A stretch of 14,508 nt of DNA from an uncultured Clostridia bacterium (GCA_944376035.1 CALWBJ010000049.1:1-14508), one strand, 5' to 3'. Positions 6,845 through 12,683 are shown, counted from the first letter of the stretch. Notes: generated from the letters alone by a model not told the origin. Numbers and translations: made by a program.

Positions 6845-8323
6845 ATGGAAAAATACGATATCTATAAAGATATAGCATCGAGAACGGGCGGAGACATCTA
6901 TATAGGGGTAGTTGGTCCTGTCAGAACAGGCAAGTCCACTTTTATAAGTAAGTTTATGGAAAATATGGTTATACCTAATATATCCAACAAACTTCAAAAA
7001 CAGATAGCGACCGATGAAATGCCGCAGTCTGCCGACGGAAAGACGATAATGACGACCCAACCCAAGTTCATACCCGCGAACGCCGTTAAAGTTCAGTTTA
7101 AAAACAAAGCAACCGCAAACGTGCGGCTGGTAGATTGCGTGGGATACCTTGTGGAGGGTGCAGTCGGACATGAAGAGGATTCCAAGCCGAGACTTGTTCA
7201 GACTCCGTGGAGTAACGAGGAAATTCCTTTTGAGAAGGCTGCCGAAATAGGCACCGAAAAAGTAATAAAGGATTATTCAACAATAGGCATAGTCGTAACT
7301 ACTGACGGCAGTTTCGGTGAAATACCGAGGAATAACTATGTCGCTGCCGAAGAAAGAGTTATAAATGAACTTAAATCGCTCAAAAAACCTTTTGTAATAG
7401 TATTGAACAGCAGTACGCCTACCACTGAATCAACGTTAAAATTATCGGTAAAAATGGAAGAAAAATACGGTGTACCGGTATTATGTATGAATGTTTCGGC
7501 ATTGAGCGCTGAGGAAATAAATACAATCATGGAGAAAGTTCTTCTTGAATTCCCCATGTATAATTTCAACGTTGATATTCCTAAGTGGCTCAACGCACTT
7601 CCTGCGGATAACGTGATTATTTCCGAGATGCTTGACAGAATAAAACAGGCATCGCAGAAAGTAAATAAAATGCGTGATTTTTCTCTGCTTAACGATGCGT
7701 TTGCCGATAGCGAAAATTTTAATGAAATGGAGTTGAAAGAATTGAAACTCGGTGAAGGCGTTTCCGATTACACGGTTTCGGCAAAAGAGGGACTGTTTTA
7801 TAAAGTTCTTTCCGACGAGTGCGGCGACGAAATTCACGACGATTACGAATTAATGACTTTTATAAAATCTTTCTCCGATTCCAAACGCGAATACAGTAAA
7901 ATAAAATCGGCGTTGAAAGACGCAGAGGAAACGGGATACGGTGTGGTTTTACCGACGCTTGAAGAAATGAATCTCGAGGAACCCGTACTTGTTAAACAAG
8001 GCGGAAAATACGGGGTAAAACTTAAAGCGTCTGCACCTAGTCTGCACATTATGAAAGTTGATGTTTCGACAGAAGTCGCTCCGATAGTCGGAACCGAAAA
8101 ACAGGGCGAAGACCTCATAAATTATCTCATGGGTCAGTTTGAAGACAATCCCGCCGGAATCTGGGAAACCAACATGTTCGGTAAATCTCTACATGATCTC
8201 GTAAACGAAGGACTTTCAAGTAAACTTGTTGCAATGCCAAAAGAGGCTCAGGGGAAAATCCGTAAAACACTCACCAGAATAGTTAATGAAAATAAGGGCG
8301 GAATAATTTGTATTTTACTTTAA
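6845..8323 (+). CDS. spoIVA: Stage IV sporulation protein A, spore-coat basement-layer ATPase
   Basis: SpoIVA polymerises on the outer forespore membrane, driven by ATP hydrolysis, to form the platform on which the spore coat is built; it is anchored by SpoVM and also needed for the cortex. The 492-residue product has the same length as the Bacillus protein and keeps its key residues: Walker A GPVRTGKST (24-32, K30), the paired threonines T70-T71 needed for hydrolysis, and the Walker-B-like LVDCVGY with D97. The C-terminal end GGIICILL fits the conserved tail. The frame is open back to 6743, but the ATG at 6845, after GGGAGG at 6833-6838, gives the correct N-terminus. It shows that the organism belongs to a spore-forming lineage. 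Expression is probably set by the SigE-like promoter and hairpin just upstream. Confidence 0.97.
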   Translation: MEKYDIYKDIASRTGGDIYIGVVGPVRTGKSTFISKFMENMVIPNISNKLQKQIATDEMPQSADGKTIMTTQPKFIPANAVKVQFKNKATANVRLVDCVGYLVEGAVGHEEDSKPRLVQTPWSNEEIPFEKAAEIGTEKVIKDYSTIGIVVTTDGSFGEIPRNNYVAAEERVINELKSLKKPFVIVLNSSTPTTESTLKLSVKMEEKYGVPVLCMNVSALSAEEINTIMEKVLLEFPMYNFNVDIPKWLNALPADNVIISEMLDRIKQASQKVNKMRDFSLLNDAFADSENFNEMELKELKLGEGVSDYTVSAKEGLFYKVLSDECGDEIHDDYELMTFIKSFSDSKREYSKIKSALKDAEETGYGVVLPTLEEMNLEEPVLVKQGGKYGVKLKASAPSLHIMKVDVSTEVAPIVGTEKQGEDLINYLMGQFEDNPAGIWETNMFGKSLHDLVNEGLSSKLVAMPKEAQGKIRKTLTRIVNENKGGIICILL

Positions 8324-8329
8324 AATACA
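8309..8329 (+). repeat. Perfect AT-rich hairpin spanning the spoIVA stop codon
   Basis: TGTATTTTA (8309-8317) is the exact reverse complement of TAAAATACA (8321-8329), with a three-base CTT loop. It contains the last codons and the TAA stop of spoIVA and ends one base before the -35 box of the next promoter. There is no T-tract, so termination would be weak at best; it may simply stabilise the 3' end or be a DNA-binding site. Confidence 0.4.
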
Positions 8330-8330
8330 C

Positions 8331-8359
8331 TTGACAAAACTTCCATACCGTGATATTAT
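8331..8359 (+). promoter_or_regulatory. Consensus vegetative promoter of the ArsR-family gene
   Basis: A perfect TTGACA -35 (8331-8336) and TATTAT -10 (8354-8359) are separated by exactly 17 bp. Transcription would start near 8366, inside the inner palindrome described at 8357-8378, so a repressor bound there would block RNA polymerase. This is the strongest promoter match in the window, as expected for an autorepressed gene. Confidence 0.85.
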
Positions 8360-8399
8360 ATTAGCGAACACTAATATAGGTGAATCGGTATGGAAGTTT
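8337..8399 (+). repeat. Perfect 14-bp inverted repeat embracing the arsR promoter and start codon
   Basis: AAACTTCCATACCG (8337-8350) is the exact reverse complement of CGGTATGGAAGTTT (8386-8399). The left arm fills most of the -35/-10 spacer; the right arm contains the ATG and the next two codons of the regulator. The dyad is centred at 8368, nearly the same centre as the inner palindrome and close to the predicted transcription start. In RNA that reads through from spoIVA the two arms could pair and hide the start codon; RNA from the local promoter lacks the left arm. Confidence 0.7.
8357..8378. promoter_or_regulatory. Putative operator of the ArsR-family repressor (copy 1)
   Basis: TATATTAG, six bases, CTAATATA is a perfect 8-bp dyad overlapping the -10 box and the predicted start of transcription. 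The core can be written ATATTA-N8-TAATAT, and the same core with the same spacing recurs at 9422-9441. Operators of ArsR/SmtB repressors are typically AT-rich dyads placed over the promoter of the regulator itself, so the assignment is natural but not proven. Confidence 0.6.
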
Positions 8400-8740
8400 G
8401 TTTAAGTAAGAAACATGATTCTATAAGAAAAAAGTTGCTTTCAAGCGAAGAATACGGTAAAAAGGTGACGGAGGCAGGAAAGATTTTCTCTCTGCTTGGC
8501 GAGCCGAACAGAATGAAAATAATTCTTGCGCTAATGGAAGGGGAATTATGCGTTTACCACATTTGTGAGATCACGGGGGCAAAGCAGTCGGTAACATCGC
8601 AGCATCTCAGGAAACTTAAAGACAGTCATATAGTAAAGAGCCGGAAGGAATCAAATCAGGTTTTATATTCCTTGCAGGACGAACACATCGCTACAATAAT
8701 AAAAACCACGCTTGAACATCTGAATTGTAACAACGACTAA
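8390..8740 (+). CDS. ArsR/SmtB-family metal-responsive repressor, CadC/CzrA-like
   Basis: The 116-residue winged-helix dimer is expected to leave its operator when it binds Zn, Cd or Pb. The DNA-recognition region is GAKQSVTSQHLRKLKDSHIV (63-82). The C-terminal helix has SLQDEHIATIIK...EHLNC, which lines up with the CzrA/SmtB alpha-5 site as D97, H99, H110 and C113; in CzrA the last ligand is His. In the alpha-3 region ELCVYHIC keeps the first cysteine of the CadC ELCVC box (C54) but has Tyr in place of the second, with a further Cys at 59; there is also an N-terminal C4. The ATG at 8390 follows TAGGTG at 8377-8382. The metal ATPase gene further downstream fits a metal-efflux circuit. Which site senses which metal cannot be read from sequence. 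Confidence 0.92.
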   Translation: MEVCLSKKHDSIRKKLLSSEEYGKKVTEAGKIFSLLGEPNRMKIILALMEGELCVYHICEITGAKQSVTSQHLRKLKDSHIVKSRKESNQVLYSLQDEHIATIIKTTLEHLNCNND

Positions 8741-8915
8741 AATAATGTAAATCAGAGTAAGAATTTTTCGATTAAAATATTTTTTAAAAGGACTGATTTT
8801 ATTTATAATAATTTTACAATTATTTGCATTCGTTTTTATAAAATATTGTAAAAATAAACCTTATAAAATAAAATGATTGGATAATAAATTTATTTATTAG
8901 CAATATAAATATTTA

Positions 8916-8936
8916 CAGTAAAAGATAAATTTATTT
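8916..8936. repeat. Direct repeat, copy 1 of 2
   Basis: A 21-base stretch beginning CAGTAAAAGATAAATT is identical to 9126-9146, exactly 210 bp downstream, and the similarity continues in weaker form for about 25 bases (GATTCT followed by ATTATT-like sequence). It may be a remnant of a duplication in the spacer. Confidence 0.65.
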
Positions 8937-9125
8937 TAGCATGCAGATTCTTACTTATTAAAAGATAATAAGGTATAGGTAAAACTTAAAAAATAAAAAC
9001 TAAAGGATAAAACTTATTTGTGTATAACAAATAGAGTAATATAAATACAAGGCAGTTAAGCAGAAATATATTGCACCGGTAAATTTATTTGATAATTAAA
9101 TAAATGGCAATTAAAAATGTTATTG

Positions 9126-9146
9126 CAGTAAAAGATAAATTTATTT
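9126..9146. repeat. Direct repeat, copy 2 of 2
   Basis: This is identical over 21 bases to 8916-8936. The bases before it differ (TTG instead of TTA), and a partial inverted match to the CAGTAAAA part reappears at 9587-9594. Confidence 0.65.
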
Positions 9147-9187
9147 AGTGCTCGGATTCTGAATTATTGTAAAAAATATAGCGAGAT

Positions 9188-9397
9188 TCAGAGAAGTAAA
9201 AAATGTGAAGGCAGAATTTTCACAGTATTACAATAAAAAGTGAAAATAATAACACATAGAACAAAACCGGCAACAATAAACTTCACGTCGGGAATATTAA
9301 ACCTCACACGCAATATTAACTTTACAGTCAATATTAATTTTACAGTCAATATTAACTTTACAGGCAATATTAACTTTACAGGCAATATTAATTTCAT
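9188..9397 (-). CDS. Possible small protein made of KLIL(T/P)V repeats with one membrane segment
   Basis: Doubtful but worth recording. The 69-residue frame reads the 18-bp tandem array as five hexapeptides (KLILPV twice, KLILTV twice, KLILRV), then a degenerate unit and a hydrophobic stretch FIVAGFVLCVIIFTF at about residues 41-55. Because the unit is 18 bp, the repeat itself keeps one frame open, so the open frame alone is weak evidence. In its favour, the ATG at 9397 has AGAGG six bases upstream, as good as the site of the ATPase gene, and the second putative ArsR operator lies 25 bp upstream. Between units, one variable base is silent in the Lys codon and another changes Pro to Thr. I know no family with this sequence. 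Confidence 0.25.
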   Translation of the reverse strand: MKLILPVKLILPVKLILTVKLILTVKLILRVRFNIPDVKFIVAGFVLCVIIFTFYCNTVKILPSHFLLL

Positions 9398-9400
9398 TTA
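9311..9400. repeat. Tandem array of five 18-bp units
   Basis: Units begin with CAATATTAA at 9311, 9329, 9347, 9365 and 9383; the consensus is CAATATTAACTTTACAGK. Differences are confined to a C/T at position 10, a T/G at position 18, and a diverged final unit. A related, more degenerate unit precedes it at about 9292 and perhaps another near 9271, so the array seems to have grown rightward or decayed on the left. Each unit contains the palindrome AATATT, placing that motif every 18 bp. It is not a CRISPR array because there are no spacers. Confidence 0.9.
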
Positions 9401-9417
9401 TTGCCTCTAAACAAAAA

Positions 9418-9445
9418 TATAATATTAGCATATGATAATATTATA
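9418..9445. promoter_or_regulatory. Putative operator of the ArsR-family repressor (copy 2), 28-bp palindrome
   Basis: TATAATATTA and TAATATTATA are perfect 10-bp arms around GCATATGA, itself a near palindrome, so 13 of 14 base pairs of the 28-bp dyad match. The core ATATTA-N8-TAATAT (9422-9441) has the same half-sites and the same spacing as the dyad over the arsR promoter (8358-8377), and both spacers begin with GC. It lies 255 bp before the ATPase start and 25 bp upstream of the possible minus-strand gene. TATAAT is embedded in both strands, so it may overlap a promoter, but no good -35 is evident. Confidence 0.5.
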
Positions 9446-9498
9446 ATATTATTTTATAATTATTAAACTAGAAAATATTTATAATTAAGGAAAAGCAT

Positions 9499-9546
9499 AT
9501 GATATTTCCCGCTATTCTTACGGGCATAGAATATTTAGAAAAATAA
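9499..9546 (+). CDS. Possible 15-codon peptide
   Basis: An ATG at 9499 has AAGGA at 9487-9491, seven bases upstream, and a frame of 15 codons (MIFPAILTGIEYLEK) ending in TAA at 9544-9546. It would have to be made from a transcript starting upstream of the ATPase promoter. The short length means that chance is a real explanation. No family is recognised. Confidence 0.15.
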   Translation: MIFPAILTGIEYLEK

Positions 9547-9548
9547 GG

Positions 9549-9577
9549 TTGATAAATAGTTGTAAAAAGGGTATGAT
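9549..9577 (+). promoter_or_regulatory. Candidate promoter of the metal ATPase gene
   Basis: TTGATA (9549-9554) and TATGAT (9572-9577) are separated by 17 bp, each one base from consensus. Transcription would start near 9584, leaving a leader of about 110 bases. The palindrome TTTACTGTAAA lies just after this start point and could be a regulatory site. Confidence 0.55.
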
Positions 9578-9587
9578 AATTACCGTT

Positions 9588-9598
9588 TTTACTGTAAA
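9588..9598. promoter_or_regulatory. Operator-like palindrome TTTACTGTAAA at the ATPase transcription start
   Basis: The 5-bp arms TTTAC and GTAAA flank one central base. The same palindrome in the opposite orientation (TTTACAGTAAA) lies at 8912-8922 as part of a 15-bp exact inverted match (8909-8923 with 9587-9601), and TTTACAGT recurs inside the tandem array. The position just after the promoter suggests a repressor site, but this is not the ATATTA-N8-TAATAT core found at arsR. Confidence 0.3.
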
Positions 9599-9695
9599 TA
9601 TATATCATTTATGAAAATTGGACTTATAAAATCGGCAAATCAAAATATCTGGTAAATAATTTTTAATGATTTTAATTAAATTTGAGAGGTGAATT

Positions 9696-11687
9696 ATGAC
9701 GGAAGAAAAGCATGCAGAAAAAAAGAATCTTTGCAGTGCTGAAAAAGAGCATGAAAAAGAAACGCACGGTCCTGTATTTTGCGAATGCGGACATTGTCAT
9801 ACATCCGAGGTAAGCAATAAAAAGAATAACACCGAAAGTTTTTTAAGCCTTTACGGGAAAACTTTAACTAAAATAATTATAAGTGCGGTACTTATTATTT
9901 TAGGATTTATTCTACCTGTTGAAGATATTTTTGTTCTGTTTATTTTTATTGCGGCGGCATTGATATCCGGGTACGAACTGATTATAGGATGTTTCAAAGG
10001 TGTCATAAAAGGCGAGTTTTTCGGAGAAGATACTCTGATGCTTTTAGCGGCGACAGTGGCGTTTTTCGTGGGGCAGCCTTTTGAGGGGGCGCTTATTATC
10101 CTGTTGTTTTCGATAGGCGAACTGATGGAAAACATAGCAACGGATAATTCGAGAAAAAAAATAGCGGGACTTGCGGAACTTAAAAGCGAATACGTAAATC
10201 TTGTTACCGAACACGGTGTTATTCAGGTATCGCCAGAAAAGGTAGAAATAGGAAGTATAATCGAGATAAAAAGCGGTGAGCAGGTTCCGATAGACGGGAT
10301 TTTGATAAGCGAAAATGCGGAGTTCGATACCAAAGCGGTTACGGGTGAAAGTAATTACTGTTCGGTTGAATCGGGCGGAAAAGTATACAGCGGCTCTCTT
10401 AATGCAGGTAAAAATGTTATAAGGATAAAGACTGAAAAACTTTACGCGGACAGTACTGTCGAGAAAATAATATCCACTGTTGAAAGCGCTACGGCACAGA
10501 AAGCAAAGAGTCAGAAATTTATAACTGTTTTTGCAAAATACTATACGCCTATAATAGTGGCGTTAGGTATATTGATAGCAACAATTATCCCGCTGTTTGA
10601 CGGATATACTTTTAATAAATGGATTTATAAGGCGTTATCATTTATTGTAATATCATGTCCGTGTTCTTTGGTTATTTCAGTGCCGCTCGGATATTTTATA
10701 GGTATAGGCAGGCTTGCAAAGCAGGGAATACTTGTAAAAGGCAGCAACTATCTTGAAGTGCTTGCAAAAGTTGATACGGTAGTGTTTGATAAAACCGGTA
10801 CGCTTACGAAAGGCAATTTCAAAGTAGAAAAAATAAATATATATGAAGAAGATAATGCAATAAATGAAAAGTATATCTTATCTGCCGTAAAAGCAGTAGA
10901 GGAAAAGTCAAATCACCCGATAGCAAAGGCAATTTGTTCACATATAAAATATAAGAGCGGAATAAGTGCTGAAAACATACGGGAAATTCCGGGTAAAGGA
11001 ATGACTGCGTTATACGACGGGAAAGAAATAGTGATCGGCAATTCAAATCTAATGAAAGATTATGGCGTGGCAACAGATAAAAAAGATTTTGCGGGAACGG
11101 TAATATATGTGTCTTCGGATAAAAAACTTCTTGCGGAAATATTTATTGCAGACGAAATAAGAGAAGATGCCGCAGATGCGATTAAGCGTTTGAAAGCCCT
11201 CGGCGTGAAACACACGGCAATATTAAGCGGCGATTCAAATGAAATCGTAAACAGTGTAGCGGACAGACTTGGTATAAGCGAGCGTTACGGCGAGATGTTG
11301 CCGGAAGGAAAAACAGACAAACTTAAACTGCTGAAAAAGCGTTCGGAAAGTAAACTCATGTATTGCGGGGACGGTATAAACGATGCTCCTGTTCTTGCAA
11401 TGGCAGACGTGGGTGTGGCAATGGGCGGACTTGGAAGTGAAATAGCGGTTGAGAGTTCAGATGTTGTAATAATGAACGATAAGATAGATAATATTGCAAC
11501 TTCGATAAAACATGCCAAAAAGGTTCGCAAAATAGTGGCAGAAAATATTTTTGGTTCTGTAACCGTGAAAGTTGCCATAATGGCTATAAGTATATTTTTC
11601 GGAATACCTGTTTGGATTGCGATTTTTGCAGATGTAGGAGTAATGATACTTGCAATTCTCAATTCATTGAGAAATTACAGGCTGTAA
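9696..11687 (+). CDS. P1B-type heavy-metal ATPase exporting Zn/Cd/Pb (ZntA/CadA class)
   Basis: This 663-residue membrane pump exports divalent soft metals at the cost of ATP. Motifs in order: TGES (216-219) in the actuator domain, the intramembrane metal site CPC (321-323), DKTGT with the phosphorylated D365, HP (407-408) in the nucleotide-binding domain, and GDGINDAP (558-565). In the last helices K625 and D646 match the Lys and Asp that mark the Zn/Cd/Pb subgroup. There is no GMTCxxC metal-binding domain at the N-terminus; in its place a short tail carries H24, C29, C31, H33, C34 and H35 (FCECGHCH). The ATG at 9696 follows AGAGGTG at 9685-9691. The ArsR-type repressor gene upstream on the same strand is the expected partner, though 955 bp away. 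Confidence 0.95.
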   Translation: MTEEKHAEKKNLCSAEKEHEKETHGPVFCECGHCHTSEVSNKKNNTESFLSLYGKTLTKIIISAVLIILGFILPVEDIFVLFIFIAAALISGYELIIGCFKGVIKGEFFGEDTLMLLAATVAFFVGQPFEGALIILLFSIGELMENIATDNSRKKIAGLAELKSEYVNLVTEHGVIQVSPEKVEIGSIIEIKSGEQVPIDGILISENAEFDTKAVTGESNYCSVESGGKVYSGSLNAGKNVIRIKTEKLYADSTVEKIISTVESATAQKAKSQKFITVFAKYYTPIIVALGILIATIIPLFDGYTFNKWIYKALSFIVISCPCSLVISVPLGYFIGIGRLAKQGILVKGSNYLEVLAKVDTVVFDKTGTLTKGNFKVEKINIYEEDNAINEKYILSAVKAVEEKSNHPIAKAICSHIKYKSGISAENIREIPGKGMTALYDGKEIVIGNSNLMKDYGVATDKKDFAGTVIYVSSDKKLLAEIFIADEIREDAADAIKRLKALGVKHTAILSGDSNEIVNSVADRLGISERYGEMLPEGKTDKLKLLKKRSESKLMYCGDGINDAPVLAMADVGVAMGGLGSEIAVESSDVVIMNDKIDNIATSIKHAKKVRKIVAENIFGSVTVKVAIMAISIFFGIPVWIAIFADVGVMILAILNSLRNYRL

Positions 11688-11724
11688 CGCCATAAATATA
11701 TTCTGAGAAAGGGCGTCAAAAAAG

Positions 11725-11767
11725 CGGCTACCCGAACGTAATTTACGTTCGGGTAGCCGTAGTTTTT
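11725..11767. terminator. Bidirectional intrinsic terminator between convergent genes
   Basis: Seventeen-base arms at 11725-11741 and 11743-11759 are exact reverse complements around a single central base, so the folded loop is very short. An A-run precedes the stem (11718-11723) and TTTTT follows it (11763-11767), giving a T-tract in either direction. It lies 38 bp after the ATPase stop and about 115 bp after the ABC permease stop on the opposite strand, so it can end both transcripts. Confidence 0.92.
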
Positions 11768-11873
11768 CAGAAGTTAAGATAAATATGTTTTTAAATAAAG
11801 GAAAAATTAGTCAGTAATGAACTTTTATATTAAGTTGTAGAAAAAAGTTTAATACAATAATAAATACTGATAG

Positions 11874-12683
11874 TTATTTTTTATAATTGATTACAACTTT
11901 TTCCAGTAATGCTACTGCGGCATACATAAGAGTAGCGAGTATACAAAGGACAACCGTTGCCGCCATAACAAGGTCAAGTTTAAATACCTGCCCGCCGTAA
12001 ACAATGAGGTATCCGAGTCCTGCCCTGGAAACCAGATATTCTCCCATAATGGAACCAATCCAAGCCATTCCCACGCTTATTTTAAGCATGCTTATAAATG
12101 TAGGAAGACTGCCGGGCATAACAAGTTTTGTAAGTATCTGAAACTTATTTGCGCCCATGGAGCGGAGGAGAAGTATTTTGTTCGGGTCGGTTGCTAAAAA
12201 TCCGTTGAGCATAGTTATTATAGCCACAATAATGCCTATAAGAACTGCCATAAAAATAATTGCTTTACTGCCGCTTCCGCACCAAACAATTATTACAGGT
12301 CCCAAAGCGATTTTAGGAAGGCTGTTAAGTACAACTATATAGGGTTCGAGAACTCTTCTGCATCTTTCTGACCACCAAAGTACAAGAGCGATAGCATAAC
12401 CTGCGAAGACGGCTATGAAAAAGCCGAGCAGTGTTTCGTACAGCGTAACGCCCATGTGGTAAAAAAGATTATTTTCGGTAATCAGTGTACCTATTGTAGT
12501 AATTATCTTTGACGGGCAACTCGTTATAAAGGAATCGATAATTCCCGTTATTGCAAGTATTTCCCAAAGCAGCAGCCCTAATATAAGGATAGCGAATCTT
12601 AATATCCAGACTATTGCGTTTTCGGTTTTTACCTTTTTTAAGTATAACGCATGCCTGGGGGAGAAGTCGTTATTTTTTTTCAT
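11874..12683 (-). CDS. ABC importer permease, SsuC/TauC/ThiX-type
   Basis: This 269-residue inner-membrane subunit forms the channel of a binding-protein-dependent importer. It has about six hydrophobic segments and the cytoplasmic EAA loop at roughly residues 171-202 (RSMGANKFQ...VMPGSLPTFISMLKI) that docks on the ATPase. The stretch NSLPKIALGPVIIVWCGSGS (120-139) is typical of the nitrate/sulfonate/taurine permease family. An ATG at 12716 would lengthen it by 11 residues, but the ATG at 12683 has GGAGGG ten bases upstream and shares one base with the TGA of the ATPase gene, the usual coupled junction. It is the last gene of the operon. Substrate is undetermined. Confidence 0.92.
   Translation of the reverse strand: MKKNNDFSPRHALYLKKVKTENAIVWILRFAILILGLLLWEILAITGIIDSFITSCPSKIITTIGTLITENNLFYHMGVTLYETLLGFFIAVFAGYAIALVLWWSERCRRVLEPYIVVLNSLPKIALGPVIIVWCGSGSKAIIFMAVLIGIIVAIITMLNGFLATDPNKILLLRSMGANKFQILTKLVMPGSLPTFISMLKISVGMAWIGSIMGEYLVSRAGLGYLIVYGGQVFKLDLVMAATVVLCILATLMYAAVALLEKVVINYKK

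Larger units (their letters stand above)
8741..9695. other. 955-bp extremely AT-rich, repeat-rich spacer between repressor and ATPase genes
   Basis: No convincing gene of normal size lies here. G+C is visibly far lower than in the flanking genes. The stretch holds a direct repeat 210 bp apart (8916-8936 and 9126-9146), an 18-bp tandem array (9311-9400), a second putative ArsR operator (9418-9445), the palindrome TTTAC-A/T-GTAAA at 8912-8922 and 9588-9598, a possible 15-codon frame (9499-9546), a possible minus-strand gene over the tandem array, and a promoter for the ATPase (9549-9577). The remainder (8741-8908, 8937-9125, 9147-9187) shows no feature I can support beyond weak AT-rich inverted repeats such as 8812-8820 with 8845-8853. 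Confidence 0.7.

Noticed and set aside
7481..7837. 118-residue frame on the minus strand inside spoIVA
   Set aside because: It overlaps the intact spoIVA frame and lacks any recognisable motif; a side effect of codon bias.
9311..9400. CRISPR array
   Set aside because: The units are contiguous 18-mers with no variable spacers and no cas genes nearby.
9435..9452. 18-bp palindrome made only of A and T
   Set aside because: It is perfect but overlaps the better-supported 28-bp dyad, and such palindromes are expected by chance in DNA this AT-rich.
8741..9695. Insertion sequence or integron remnant
   Set aside because: No transposase or integrase fragment, terminal inverted repeats or target duplication can be made out; only AT-rich repeats are present.
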